Shown here: positions 49,864 to 58,796 of the stretch, one piece after another
Numbering within the stretch: the stretch's first letter is position 1
Layout of the letters: the number at the start of each line of letters is the position of its first letter
Assembly: GCF_008369325.1 (NCBI RefSeq)
Contig: NZ_VOBI01000009.1
Span: 62,001-126,000, forward strand
DNA from: Pseudomonas sp. ANT_H12B
Lineage (GTDB): Bacteria > Pseudomonadota > Gammaproteobacteria > Pseudomonadales > Pseudomonadaceae
Reading direction: 5' to 3'
Length of the DNA stretch: 64,000 nucleotides
The notes under the pieces: generated by a model
Databases searched by the model: none
Told to the model about the DNA's origin: nothing
Seen by the model: the letters and a program-made list of their open reading frames with translations, nothing else
Made by a program: the position numbers and the translations under genes

Positions 49864-50187
49864 ATGGAAGATCTGAATATTGAACGCGTGCGTGCTATTT
49901 TGCATGCGAGAATCGGCGGTCGCGGCATCGATGTCGATAACGTCTACATCAACGCCATTCATACCCCTGAGGATCAATTGGTTATCTATTCTCAAACGCT
50001 GGTATGGGCATTTTTCCTGAAGTTGCAAGACGGTGAAGTTCCGTATTTCGAAGGCGAGCAACTAGGGGTTTTTTCCGAAGCTTACACGTTCGATTCGCAG
50101 TATCGCTTCAAAGGGCTGGCATTAGACGAAGTGAATGGGCTAGGCGCCGACATGGCGAAGATTTTTCTGGCTGAAGCGGTAATTTAA
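49864..50187 (+). CDS. Small orphan protein of unknown function
   Basis: A 107-aa acidic protein that I do not recognise. It starts MEDLNIERVRAILHARIGG, has an amphipathic middle (LVIYSQTLVWAFFLKLQDG) and ends AKIFLAEAVI. No signal peptide or transmembrane helix is obvious. A GGAGC site precedes the ATG and a strong terminator follows, so it is a real gene. The 119-base gap before it is AT-rich, and it lies between the truncated regulator and the hmg operon regulator, as part of the accessory segment. Confidence 0.7.
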   Translation: MEDLNIERVRAILHARIGGRGIDVDNVYINAIHTPEDQLVIYSQTLVWAFFLKLQDGEVPYFEGEQLGVFSEAYTFDSQYRFKGLALDEVNGLGADMAKIFLAEAVI

Positions 50188-50190
50188 TGA

Positions 50191-50233
50191 AAAGCGGTTG
50201 TGCGAACTTATGTTTATGCACAACCGCTTTTTT
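50191..50233 (+). terminator. Terminator after the small orphan gene
   Basis: A perfect 13-bp stem AAAGCGGTTGTGC/GCACAACCGCTTT with a 14-base loop and T-run. The A-run at its left lets it also end the convergent IclR gene. Confidence 0.9.
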
Positions 50234-51038
50234 ATGATGTCGGGGCAGCGGGTTCAAAACCCATTCGCCAACTAACCGCGCGAGTGGCGGATAACAGGCG
50301 TTCGGCTGCCGGGCCGTTTTCATCGGCATGAAACAACGACGTCGGGCCGACAATCGTCATGACTGCTGCCACGTGCCCGACGGCGTTGAATACCGGCGCC
50401 GATAACGCATCCACGCCAGGCATCAACAAACCATGCACATGATGCAGACCGCGGTCGCGGATCTGTTCGCACAAACTCGCATAAGCCTGATCGTCCGCCA
50501 GGGCATGGGCACTGCTGGTCTGCAGTTCCTGCTCGCGCAAGTCAACGGTTTCGCGTTTGGGCAGAAATGCGCCGAACACCAGGCCGGTGGATGAGCTGAG
50601 CAACGGCAGCACCGAGCCTAATTGCGTCACCACCGTCACCGCGCGTACAGCCGGCTCGATGTGCACCACGGTCGCGCCCTGATTGCCCCATACCGCCAAA
50701 AAGCAGGTTTCGTTCAGTTCATCGCGCAACTCGGCCAAGGGCAGGGCGGCGACTTTCAGTACGTCCATACTGTTGAGTGCGGCGAGGCCCACGCGCAGAG
50801 CTTCACGACCGAGGCCGTAATGGTTGGTGGTGGTGTTCTGCTCGGCAAAACCGCTGGCGATCAGCGCCTGCAAATAGCGGTGAACCTTGCTCGCCGGCAT
50901 TTGTACATGCTCGGCCAGACGCGAAAGTGAAGTCGATGGCGACAACTCGGCCAGTGCCTTGAGGATGTCGGTGCCGACCTCGGCCGAGCGGACTTTTTGT
51001 TTGCCATTGCTTTCGGCGGTGCTGCGCGGCTTTTCCAT
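50232..51038 (-). CDS. hmgR: IclR family regulator, probable HmgR
   Basis: A 268-aa regulator with an N-terminal winged HTH (DILKALAELSPSTSLSRLAEHVQMPASKVHRYLQAL) and a C-terminal IclR effector domain (about 90-255). Divergent from hmgA, it matches the HmgR repressor of the homogentisate pathway in Pseudomonas putida, which is released by homogentisate. A fitting operator is in the divergent promoter. The function is inferred from family and position. Confidence 0.88.
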   Translation of the reverse strand: MEKPRSTAESNGKQKVRSAEVGTDILKALAELSPSTSLSRLAEHVQMPASKVHRYLQALIASGFAEQNTTTNHYGLGREALRVGLAALNSMDVLKVAALPLAELRDELNETCFLAVWGNQGATVVHIEPAVRAVTVVTQLGSVLPLLSSSTGLVFGAFLPKRETVDLREQELQTSSAHALADDQAYASLCEQIRDRGLHHVHGLLMPGVDALSAPVFNAVGHVAAVMTIVGPTSLFHADENGPAAERLLSATRAVSWRMGFEPAAPTS

Positions 51039-51079
51039 GGAGGTGATGTGATCCCGGGACGAATGGGCGTCTTTATAGC

Positions 51080-51117
51080 TTGACGGTCAATACCAATCAA
51101 ATTACGTTGTGCGTAAT
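51080..51117 (+). promoter_or_regulatory. hmgA promoter with HmgR-type operator
   Basis: ATTACG-TTGTG-CGTAAT at 51101-51117 is a 17-bp palindrome, the size known for the P. putida HmgR operator. A TTGACG (51080) with 17-base spacing to TACGTT (51103) may be the promoter, its -10 being covered by the operator, so binding would block RNA polymerase. Confidence 0.7.
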
Positions 51118-51203
51118 TGAATTACGATAAAAATAACCCGGGCGTGCCAGGATCTCTTCATCGGAGCGACAGGCCACTGCCCTCTCCCTGTTCAGGAGGC
51201 TCC

Positions 51204-52508
51204 ATGAACCTCGATTCAACGGCGCCAGCGCTGGCTTATCAGTCAGGCTTCGGCAACGAATTCAGCAGCGAAGCGTTGCCCGGCGCACTGCCCGTCGGCC
51301 AGAATTCCCCGCAAAAAGCCCCGTACGGCCTCTACACCGAATTGTTCTCCGGCACCGCGTTCACCATGGCCCGCAGCGAAGCGCGACGGACCTGGATGTA
51401 CCGCATTCAGCCGTCGGCCAATCACCCGGCGTTCGTCAAACTGGATCGGCAACTGGCGGGCGGTCCGCTGGGTGAAGTGACCCCCAATCGCCTGCGCTGG
51501 AACCCGCTGGATATTCCGTCCGAGCCGACTGATTTCATCGACGGGCTGGTGAGCATGGCGGCCAACTCGGGTGCAGAAAAACCGGCTGGAATCAGCATCT
51601 ACAGCTACCGCGCCAACCGCTCGATGGAGCGAGTGTTCTTCAACGCCGACGGCGAACTGCTGCTGGTGCCGCAACTGGGACGCCTGCGCGTCGCTACCGA
51701 ATTGGGCGTGCTGGAACTCGAACCACTGGAAATCGCTGTGCTGCCGCGCGGTCTGAAATTCCGCGTTGAACTGCTCGACCCGCAAGCTCGCGGCTACATC
51801 GCCGAGAACCACGGCGCGCCGCTGCGTCTGCCGGATCTGGGGCCCATCGGCAGCAATGGGCTGGCCAATGCGCGGGACTTCCTGACCCCGGTCGCCCATT
51901 ACGAAAACCTCAAGCAGCCGACCACGCTGGTGCAGAAATTCCTCGGCCAATTGTGGGGTTGCGAGCTCGATCATTCGCCGCTGAACGTGGTCGCCTGGCA
52001 CGGTAACAACGTGCCGTACAAATATGACCTGCGCCGCTTCAACACCATCGGCACGGTCAGTTTCGATCACCCGGATCCGTCGATCTTTACCGTCCTGACG
52101 TCGCCAACCAGCGTTCACGGTCTGGCCAATCTCGACTTCGTGATCTTCCCGCCTCGCTGGATGGTGGCCGAGAAAACCTTCCGTCCACCGTGGTTCCACC
52201 GCAACCTGATGAACGAATTCATGGGCCTGATCCAGGGCGAGTACGACGCCAAGGCTGAAGGCTTCGTGCCCGGCGGCGCGTCGTTGCACAGCTGCATGAG
52301 CGCCCATGGCCCGGACGGCGAGACCTGTACCAAGGCGATCAACGCCGAACTTTCGCCAGCGAAAATCGACAACACCATGGCCTTCATGTTCGAAACCAGC
52401 CAGGTCCTGCGCCCGAGTCGTTTCGCCCTGGATTGCCCGCAACTGCAAAACAACTACGATGTCTGTTGGGCGACGCTGCCCGCCACTTTCGACCCGACCC
52501 GGAGATAA
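51204..52508 (+). CDS. hmgA: Homogentisate 1,2-dioxygenase HmgA
   Basis: Iron-dependent ring cleavage of homogentisate to maleylacetoacetate in phenylalanine and tyrosine catabolism, 434 aa. Iron ligands and active site are in [29 protein letters not shown] and [15 protein letters not shown]. The ATG at 51204 has AGGAGG six bases upstream; the open frame starts earlier at 51117. First of three genes with fahA and maiA; loss of this gene gives brown pyomelanin. Confidence 0.96.
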   Translation: MNLDSTAPALAYQSGFGNEFSSEALPGALPVGQNSPQKAPYGLYTELFSGTAFTMARSEARRTWMYRIQPSANHPAFVKLDRQLAGGPLGEVTPNRLRWNPLDIPSEPTDFIDGLVSMAANSGAEKPAGISIYSYRANRSMERVFFNADGELLLVPQLGRLRVATELGVLELEPLEIAVLPRGLKFRVELLDPQARGYIAENHGAPLRLPDLGPIGSNGLANARDFLTPVAHYENLKQPTTLVQKFLGQLWGCELDHSPLNVVAWHGNNVPYKYDLRRFNTIGTVSFDHPDPSIFTVLTSPTSVHGLANLDFVIFPPRWMVAEKTFRPPWFHRNLMNEFMGLIQGEYDAKAEGFVPGGASLHSCMSAHGPDGETCTKAINAELSPAKIDNTMAFMFETSQVLRPSRFALDCPQLQNNYDVCWATLPATFDPTRR

Positions 52509-52511
52509 CCC

Positions 52512-53816
52512 ATGACTCAGACCACCATCACTCGTAGCTGGGTTGCCTCCGCCAACGGCCATGCTGATTTCCCGCTGCAAAACCTGCCGTTGGGCGTGTT
52601 CAGCGTGAAGGGTTCGGCACCGCGCAGTGGCGTGGCCATTGGTGAACATATCTTTGACCTGGAAGCTGCACTGGACGCCGGCCTGTTCGATGGCGTCGTA
52701 AAAACTGCAGTCGAAGCCACCCGTGGCGGTCAGCTGAACGCGTTCTTCGAACTGGGCCGAGACGCTCGAGTTGCCCTGCGCGAACGCCTGCTGGAACTGT
52801 TCAAGGAAGGCAGCACCCTGCACGGCAAGATCGAAGCCCAAGGCGCAAAACTGCTGCCATTGGCGGCGAATTGCGAGATGCATCTGCCAGCGAAAATCAA
52901 CGATTACACCGACTTCTATGTTGGCATCGAGCACGCGCAGAACGTCGGTAAATTGTTCCGTCCAGACAACCCGTTGCTGCCCAATTACAAGTACGTGCCG
53001 ATCGGTTACCACGGTCGTGCCTCAACCATTCGCCCGTCCGGCACCGACGTTCGCCGTCCGAAAGGCCAGACCTTGCCGGCCGGTCAGACCGAACCGACGT
53101 TTGGTCCTTGCGCGCGTCTGGACTACGAGCTGGAACTGGGTATCTGGATCGGTCAGGGCAACGACATGGGCGACTCGATCGCCATCGGTGATGCTGCCGA
53201 TCATATCGCCGGTTTCTGCCTGCTCAACGACTGGTCGGCGCGAGATATTCAGGCCTGGGAATACCAGCCGCTGGGGCCGTTCCTGTCGAAGAGTTTTATC
53301 ACCAGCATCTCGCCGTGGGTGGTGACGGCCGAAGCGCTGGAGCCGTTCCGCCGCGCACAACCTGCTCGCCCGGAAGGTGATCCACAGCCGCTGCCATACC
53401 TCACCGACAAGCGTGATCAGGCGGCCGGCGCTTTCGACATCGAATTGGAAGTGCTGCTGCTCACCGAAGCCATGCGCGAACAGAATCTGCCAGCCCATCG
53501 CCTGACCCTGAGCAACACCAAACACATGTACTGGACCGTGGCGCAAATGGTCGCGCACCACAGCGTCAACGGTTGCCAGTTGCAGGCCGGTGATCTGTTC
53601 GGCTCGGGCACGTTGTCCGGGCCTGAAAACGGTCAGTTCGGCAGCCTGCTGGAAATCACCGAGGGCGGTAAAAAGCCCATCGAACTGCCATCGGGTGAAG
53701 TGCGTAAATTCCTTGAGGACGGCGACGAAATCATCCTGCGCGCCCGTTGCAGCCGCGAAGGTTTTGCGTCCATCGGTTTCGGCGAATGCCGCGGCAAAGT
53801 GCTGCCGGCGCGCTAA
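52512..53816 (+). CDS. fahA: Fumarylacetoacetase FahA
   Basis: Hydrolyses fumarylacetoacetate to fumarate and acetoacetate, the last step of tyrosine breakdown; 434 aa. The metal site DFYVGIEHAQNVG, YHGRASTIRPSG (catalytic His) and DYELELGIWIG and LLNDWSARDIQAWEYQPLGPF are conserved. The gene starts three bases after the hmgA stop and is followed by maiA after 12 bases. All three are on one transcript. Confidence 0.97.
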   Translation: MTQTTITRSWVASANGHADFPLQNLPLGVFSVKGSAPRSGVAIGEHIFDLEAALDAGLFDGVVKTAVEATRGGQLNAFFELGRDARVALRERLLELFKEGSTLHGKIEAQGAKLLPLAANCEMHLPAKINDYTDFYVGIEHAQNVGKLFRPDNPLLPNYKYVPIGYHGRASTIRPSGTDVRRPKGQTLPAGQTEPTFGPCARLDYELELGIWIGQGNDMGDSIAIGDAADHIAGFCLLNDWSARDIQAWEYQPLGPFLSKSFITSISPWVVTAEALEPFRRAQPARPEGDPQPLPYLTDKRDQAAGAFDIELEVLLLTEAMREQNLPAHRLTLSNTKHMYWTVAQMVAHHSVNGCQLQAGDLFGSGTLSGPENGQFGSLLEITEGGKKPIELPSGEVRKFLEDGDEIILRARCSREGFASIGFGECRGKVLPAR

Positions 53817-53828
53817 GAGGATCGGGGC

Positions 53829-54464
53829 ATGGAACTCTATACCTACTACCGTTCGACTTCGTCCTATCGGGTGCGTATCGCATTGGCGCTCAAGGGGTTG
53901 GATTACCAGGCGCTACCGATCAACCTGATCGCGCCGTCAGGTGGCGAGCACCGGCAGCCGCCGTATCTCGCCGTCAACCCGCAAGGTCGCGTACCGGCCT
54001 TGCGCACCGATGAAGGCGAACTGTTGATCCAGTCACCGGCGATCATTGAGTATCTGGAAGAACGTTATCCACAGGTGCCGCTGCTCTCCAAAGACCTCGC
54101 TGACCGTGCCCAGGAACGTGGTGTCGCGGCGGTGATTGGTTGCGATGTGCATCCTCTGCACAACGTCAGCGTGCTGAACAGACTGCGCCAATTGGGGCAC
54201 GATGAACCGCAGGTGGTTGAGTGGATCGGGCACTGGATCAGCCAAGGGTTGGCGACGGTGGAGCAGTTGATTGGCGATGAGGGTTATTGCTTTGGTCCGC
54301 AGCCGGGGCTGGCAGATACCTACCTGATCCCGCAGCTCTACGCGGCCGAGCGATTCAATATTTCCCTTGAGGCGTATCCACGGATTCGCCGGGTGGCGGC
54401 ACTGGCGGCCACGCATCCGGCATTCACCAAGGCGCATCCGGCGAATCAGCCCGACACCCCATAA
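53829..54464 (+). CDS. maiA: Maleylacetoacetate isomerase MaiA
   Basis: Glutathione-dependent isomerase (zeta-class GST, 211 aa) that converts maleylacetoacetate to fumarylacetoacetate. The N-terminal thioredoxin-like domain has the zeta-class SSCXXC-position motif as STSSYRVRIALALKG, and the LAVNPQGRVPALRTDEG and SPAIIEYLEERYP stretches that hold glutathione. The start follows AGAGGATCGGGGC. Last gene of the homogentisate operon. Confidence 0.95.
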   Translation: MELYTYYRSTSSYRVRIALALKGLDYQALPINLIAPSGGEHRQPPYLAVNPQGRVPALRTDEGELLIQSPAIIEYLEERYPQVPLLSKDLADRAQERGVAAVIGCDVHPLHNVSVLNRLRQLGHDEPQVVEWIGHWISQGLATVEQLIGDEGYCFGPQPGLADTYLIPQLYAAERFNISLEAYPRIRRVAALAATHPAFTKAHPANQPDTP

Positions 54465-54480
54465 ATCCTCGCACCGAACC

Positions 54481-54571
54481 CTGTGGGAGCCGGGCTTGCC
54501 CGCGATGCACGATAACTCGGTTTCCCTGATAAACCGCGCCGTCTGAATCGCGAGCAAGCCCGCTCCCACAA
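54481..54571. repeat. REP doublet after maiA
   Basis: CTGTGGGAGCCGGGCTTGCCCGCGAT and inverted ATCGCGAGCAAGCCCGCTCCCACA with about 45 bases between. One arm has an extra base (GAGCCGGGC). Located between the convergent maiA and SirB1-like genes. Confidence 0.88.
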
Positions 54572-54582
54572 GGGATCTGCGG

Positions 54583-55386
54583 TTAATGGACGATTGAGTT
54601 GGGCGGAAGATGTCCCAGTCGTTCAGTCAGGCGAATCCGCTGGATCGGGTCGTCGCTTAGCAGCAGTGCATGTTCCAGATCGAAGCGCTCGGCGTTCGGG
54701 CAGTCCAGCCGTTGATAGAGGCTTGCCCGTGCCAGGTAATCGGCAGCACTGGCGTTGCCCAGTTCCAGCACGCGTTCGGCGTCGATCAGGGCGCTGATGT
54801 AGTCATCGTGAGAAAGGTGCAGCTGGCGCAGGTTGCGCGACAGGCGCTGGAGCATCTGAGCCGGCTCGGCGCTCAGCAGATGTTCGGCGCTGAGCTTCAT
54901 GTTCGGGCCGTATTGGCGTTGCAGCAATTCCCGGCAATCGTTGGGGTACAGACGACGGCCGCCGCACGGGTCGAGCAGGTGATCGACGCCCGGCACGCGC
55001 AGCAGGAAATGCCCGGGGAAGTTGACCCCGACCATGGGGATTTCCAGCCCCTTGGCCAGCTCAAGCGCAATCAGCCCCAGGGCCAGCGGTTGGCCACGTC
55101 TGCGTTCCAGCACTTTGTCGACCAAGGCTACGTGCGGGCGCAACGGGGCGAAGTCGTCCTGTGCGAAACCCAGGTCGTTCATGCGCCGTAACAACGGCTG
55201 GGCCAATTCACTCACGGGCAGCATCGGCAAGCCATAACTGACCCGCTGTTGCAGGTTCTTGAAATCTGTCAGAACCGCTTCGGGATTCACTTCTTTATCG
55301 TGTTCGACCGCAATCCATAGCGCCGCCTCGAACAGCGCGGGCGGTGAACGTTGCAGGCAGTCGAAGAAGCGTTGGCGGGGCGTCAT
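54583..55386 (-). CDS. SirB1 family protein with transglutaminase-like and TPR parts
   Basis: A 267-aa cytoplasmic protein of the SirB1/YchA family. The N-terminal transglutaminase-like domain (about 60-170) has GQPLALGLIALELAKGLEIPMVGVNFPGHFLLRV, where the usual catalytic Cys position is Ala/Leu, as in most members, so enzymatic activity is doubtful. The C-terminal part (about 180-265) is TPR-like (SALIDAERVLELGNASAADYLARASLYQRL). Function is not known. The ATG at 55386 is by family. Confidence 0.83.
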   Translation of the reverse strand: MTPRQRFFDCLQRSPPALFEAALWIAVEHDKEVNPEAVLTDFKNLQQRVSYGLPMLPVSELAQPLLRRMNDLGFAQDDFAPLRPHVALVDKVLERRRGQPLALGLIALELAKGLEIPMVGVNFPGHFLLRVPGVDHLLDPCGGRRLYPNDCRELLQRQYGPNMKLSAEHLLSAEPAQMLQRLSRNLRQLHLSHDDYISALIDAERVLELGNASAADYLARASLYQRLDCPNAERFDLEHALLLSDDPIQRIRLTERLGHLPPNSIVH

Positions 55387-55570
55387 CAAAATCTCCGGGG
55401 CATGCCTCGTTTTAGCCCCGTCTCTGGCATTCGTCCAGTGCCGCACACATGCGGTTGCAGGTTATTTCCGAAAGCCTGAATGGCGGCGCTGCTTATTCCG
55501 GTGCGCTTCTGCAATTTTCGGGCGCAAGCCTATACTGGCGACTACAAGAAGTGATTCGGGAGCCCCTACG

Positions 55571-56590
55571 ATGTTCGCTCTCATGCAAAGCACTCGCCTT
55601 GAATCGCTGCATCTGAGCGTCGATCCGGTCACCGGGTTGAAGGCGGTCATTGCCATTCATAACAGCCGTCTGGGGCCTGCCCTGGGCGGTTGTCGTTACC
55701 TTGCCTATCCCAGCGACGAGTCCGCCGTCGAGGATGCGGTGCGCCTGGCCCAAGGCATGAGCTACAAGGCGGCGCTGGCCGGCCTGGCCCAGGGTGGCGG
55801 CGTGGCAGTGATTATTCGCCCGATCCATGTGGAAAACCGCGCCGCGCTGTTCGAAGCCTTCGGTCGCTGTATCAATCAGCTGGACGGCCGCTACATCACC
55901 GCCATCGACAGCGGCACCTCAGTGGCGGACATGGATTGCATCGCCCAACAGACTCAATACGTCACCAGCACCACCTCGGCGGGCGATCCTGCGCCGCACG
56001 CGGCGATGGGCGTGTTCACCGGCATTCGTGCCACCGCCATGGCCCGGCTGGGCAGCGATAACCTTGAAGGTTTGCGCGTGGCCATCCAAGGCCTTGGCAA
56101 TGTTGGCTATGCCCTGGCCGAACAACTGCACGCAGCCGGTGCCGAGTTGCTGGTCAGCGACATCGACCACGGCAAGGTGCAACTGGCCATGGAACAACTC
56201 GGGGCGCATCCGATCGCCAACGATGCGTTGCTCAGCACGCCGTGCGACATTCTTGCCCCTTGCGGTCTGGGCGGTGTGCTCAATAGCAACAGCGTGACGC
56301 AATTGCGCTGCTCGGCGGTGGCCGGCTCGGCGAACAACCAGCTGATTCACCTCGAAGTCGCCGATCAGTTGGAGCGGCGGGGCATTTTGTATGCCCCCGA
56401 TTACGTGATCAATTCCGGCGGGCTGATCTACGTGTCGCTCAAACACCGCGGTGAAGAGCTGACGACCATCACCGCACATTTGTCGAAAATCAGCTCGCGC
56501 CTGACCGAAATCTTCGCCCACGCCCAGGCGGAAAAACGCTCACCGGCCCGGGTGGCGGACGAGTTGGCGGAGAAAGTGCTGTACCGATGA
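55571..56590 (+). CDS. Leucine dehydrogenase-like protein (Glu/Leu/Phe/Val dehydrogenase family)
   Basis: A 339-aa protein of the GLFV family. Intact enzymes oxidise branched-chain amino acids to 2-oxo acids with NAD. Present are LGPALGGCRYLAY, MSYKAALAGL with the substrate-binding Lys, SGTSVADMDCIA with the catalytic Asp and the NAD motif IQGLGNVGYALAEQL. The residue after the GGG loop, which is the active-site Lys in the family (GGGK), is Val here (GGGVAVII), so activity is doubtful. It lies 116 bases before the 2-oxoacid dehydrogenase genes, matching a BCAA-breakdown role. Confidence 0.85.
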   Translation: MFALMQSTRLESLHLSVDPVTGLKAVIAIHNSRLGPALGGCRYLAYPSDESAVEDAVRLAQGMSYKAALAGLAQGGGVAVIIRPIHVENRAALFEAFGRCINQLDGRYITAIDSGTSVADMDCIAQQTQYVTSTTSAGDPAPHAAMGVFTGIRATAMARLGSDNLEGLRVAIQGLGNVGYALAEQLHAAGAELLVSDIDHGKVQLAMEQLGAHPIANDALLSTPCDILAPCGLGGVLNSNSVTQLRCSAVAGSANNQLIHLEVADQLERRGILYAPDYVINSGGLIYVSLKHRGEELTTITAHLSKISSRLTEIFAHAQAEKRSPARVADELAEKVLYR

Positions 56591-56706
56591 AGTGGAACCG
56601 ATGAAGGAGTAAGCGCCTATCCGGCAAAACTTGCTCCCAAGGCCTGACGTCACAAGGGTCAGGCTTGACCAACGCACGCAGACCCGGCGTGCCAGGAGCC
56701 CCTGTG

Positions 56707-57801
56707 ATGCTTCACAAGGTTGAGCTGCCTTACACCCGATTTTTATCCCCCGAAGGCCAATTGCTCGGCGGACTCCCCAACTGGGCCGACGATTTCAATC
56801 TGCTCACGCGCCTCTACCGGCAGATGGTCCTGACCCGTCTTTTTGATCAGAAAGCTGTCGCCCTGCAACGCACCGGGCGCATCGGCACCTATGCGCCGAC
56901 ACTGGGTCAGGAAGCCATAGGCGTCGCCGTTGGCAGCCTGATGCATGTCGAAGATGTGCTGGTGCCGTATTACCGTGACACCGCCGTGCAGTTGATGCGC
57001 GGCGTGCGTATGGAAGAAATCCTCCTGTACTGGGGCGGCGACGAACGCGGCAGCGACTTTGCCGAACCTGCGGTGGCCCAGGACTTCCCGATCTGTGTGC
57101 CGATCGCCACCCAGGCCTTGCATGCCTGCGGCGTCGCCAGCGCGTTCAAGATCCGCGGCGAACATCGGGTTGCTGTCACCACGTGCGGCGACGGGGCAAC
57201 CAGCAAAGGCGATTTCCTTGAAGCCCTGAACGTTGCTGGCGCGTGGCAGTTGCCAGTGGTGTTCGTGATCAACAACAACCAATGGGCGATCTCGGTGCCG
57301 CGCCGGATTCAATGCGGCGCCCCGACCCTGGCACAGAAAGCGATCGGTGCCGGGTTCCACGGTGAGCAGGTCGACGGCAATGACATGCTCGCGGTTTACG
57401 ACCGAGTACAAGTGGCCCTGGAACGTGCGCGCCACGGCAAAGGTCCGGTGCTGCTGGAATGCCTGAGCTATCGCCTCGGCGACCACACCACCGCCGACGA
57501 CGCCACGCGCTATCGGACGGCTGAGGAGGTCAAGCAGGCCTGGCTCGAAGAACCGGTCAAACGCCTGCAACGTTTCATGCTCGGGCAGGGCGTGTGGGAT
57601 GAAAACCGTGAACAGGCATTGATCGGTGAATGCCAGGGCCTGGTGCAGCGTGCTGTGGATAACTTCGAGGCGGCGGGCACTCAGGCGCCCGAATCAGTGA
57701 TGGATCATGTCTACGCCCAGTGGCCGGAGGCGTTGGCCGAGCAACGGGAAATGTTACTTGAACGGGCGGCGCGCCGAGCGGGAGATTCGGGCCATGAGTA
57801 A
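56707..57801 (+). CDS. 2-oxoacid dehydrogenase E1 alpha subunit
   Basis: Thiamine-diphosphate-dependent E1 alpha chain, 364 aa, of a pyruvate or branched-chain 2-oxoacid dehydrogenase. The ThDP motif GDGATSKGDFLEALNVAGAW..NNN is at about 165-195, with the substrate loop YRDTAVQLMRG and the YRLGDHTTADDATRY stretch near 262. The leucine-dehydrogenase-like gene upstream favours branched-chain 2-oxo acids. The ATG at 56707 has AGGAG eight bases upstream and is preferred over a TTG at 56665. Overlaps E1 beta by eight bases. Confidence 0.92.
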   Translation: MLHKVELPYTRFLSPEGQLLGGLPNWADDFNLLTRLYRQMVLTRLFDQKAVALQRTGRIGTYAPTLGQEAIGVAVGSLMHVEDVLVPYYRDTAVQLMRGVRMEEILLYWGGDERGSDFAEPAVAQDFPICVPIATQALHACGVASAFKIRGEHRVAVTTCGDGATSKGDFLEALNVAGAWQLPVVFVINNNQWAISVPRRIQCGAPTLAQKAIGAGFHGEQVDGNDMLAVYDRVQVALERARHGKGPVLLECLSYRLGDHTTADDATRYRTAEEVKQAWLEEPVKRLQRFMLGQGVWDENREQALIGECQGLVQRAVDNFEAAGTQAPESVMDHVYAQWPEALAEQREMLLERAARRAGDSGHE

Positions 57802-58780
57802 CGGCAAAGTCACGTTGCTGGAAGCGGTGAACCTGGCGTTGCATCGGGCCATGAGCGAAGACGAAAACGTCATCGTCCTCGGCGAAGACGTCGGCGTGAA
57901 CGGCGGCGTGTTCCGTGCCACTCAAGGGCTGCGCGACAGCTTCGGCTTCAAGCGGGTGATCGACTCGCCGCTGGCCGAAACCATGCTCGGCGGACTGGTC
58001 GTGGGCATGGCCGCCCAAGGCTTGAAACCGGTGGTGGAAATTCAGTTCATGGGTTTCATCTACGCCGCCATGGAACACTTGGTGTCCCACGCCAGCCGCA
58101 TGCGCAATCGCACCCGCGGGCGGATCACGTGCCCGATGGTCATGCGCACACCGATGGGTGCGGGCATTCGCGCGCCAGAACATCACAGCGAAAGCACTGA
58201 AGCACTGTTCGCGCACATTCCGGGGCTGCGGGTGGTGATCCCGTCATCGCCGGCCCGGGCCTATGGCTTGTTGTTGGCGGCCATCGACGATCCGGATCCG
58301 GTGGTGTTTCTCGAACCGACCCGGCTCTATCGAATGAACCCGCAACCGTTGTTGGACGACGGTAAACGCCTGCCGCTGGACAGCTGTTTCACCCTGCGCG
58401 AAGGCAGCGATATCACCCTGATCAGCTGGGGCGCCAGCGTGATGGAAACCCTGCAAGCCGCGACCGTACTGGCGGAGCGGGGCGTGTCGGCGGAAGTGAT
58501 CGATGTCGCGAGTATCAAGCCGCTGGACCTCGACACGATGGAAGCCTCGGTGCGCAAGACCGGTCGCTGTGTGATCGTCCACGAGGCGCCTCGCTCCTGT
58601 GGCGTCGGTGCAGAAGTTGCCGCGAGTCTTTACGAGCGCGTGTTGCTGGAATTGCAGGCACCGATCCAGCGAGTCACCGCGCCGGACATTCCGCCGCCGC
58701 TGTATCGTCTGGAGTCGCTGTACATGCCCAACGTCGAAGACATTCTGCAGGCCTGCGATAACGTTCTTCACTTTGCCTGA
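57794..58780 (+). CDS. 2-oxoacid dehydrogenase E1 beta subunit
   Basis: E1 beta chain (328 aa), partner of the gene upstream. Motifs: LGEDVGVNGGVFRATQGL, DSPLAETMLGGLVVGMAAQGLKPVVEIQFMGF, PMVMRTPMGAGIRAPEHHSESTEALFAHIPGLRVVIPSSP, and DVASIKPLDLDTMEASVRKTGRCVIVHEAP. The ATG lies inside the last codons of E1 alpha, so the two subunits are coupled in translation. The E2 gene follows after 16 bases. Confidence 0.94.
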   Translation: MSNGKVTLLEAVNLALHRAMSEDENVIVLGEDVGVNGGVFRATQGLRDSFGFKRVIDSPLAETMLGGLVVGMAAQGLKPVVEIQFMGFIYAAMEHLVSHASRMRNRTRGRITCPMVMRTPMGAGIRAPEHHSESTEALFAHIPGLRVVIPSSPARAYGLLLAAIDDPDPVVFLEPTRLYRMNPQPLLDDGKRLPLDSCFTLREGSDITLISWGASVMETLQAATVLAERGVSAEVIDVASIKPLDLDTMEASVRKTGRCVIVHEAPRSCGVGAEVAASLYERVLLELQAPIQRVTAPDIPPPLYRLESLYMPNVEDILQACDNVLHFA

Positions 58781-58796
58781 CCCCAAGGAGACGGCG

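Noticed and set aside
51243..53012. Open frame of 589 codons on the minus strand across hmgA and fahA
   Set aside because: Both sense genes are certain enzymes; the antisense frame spans two genes and has no family features.
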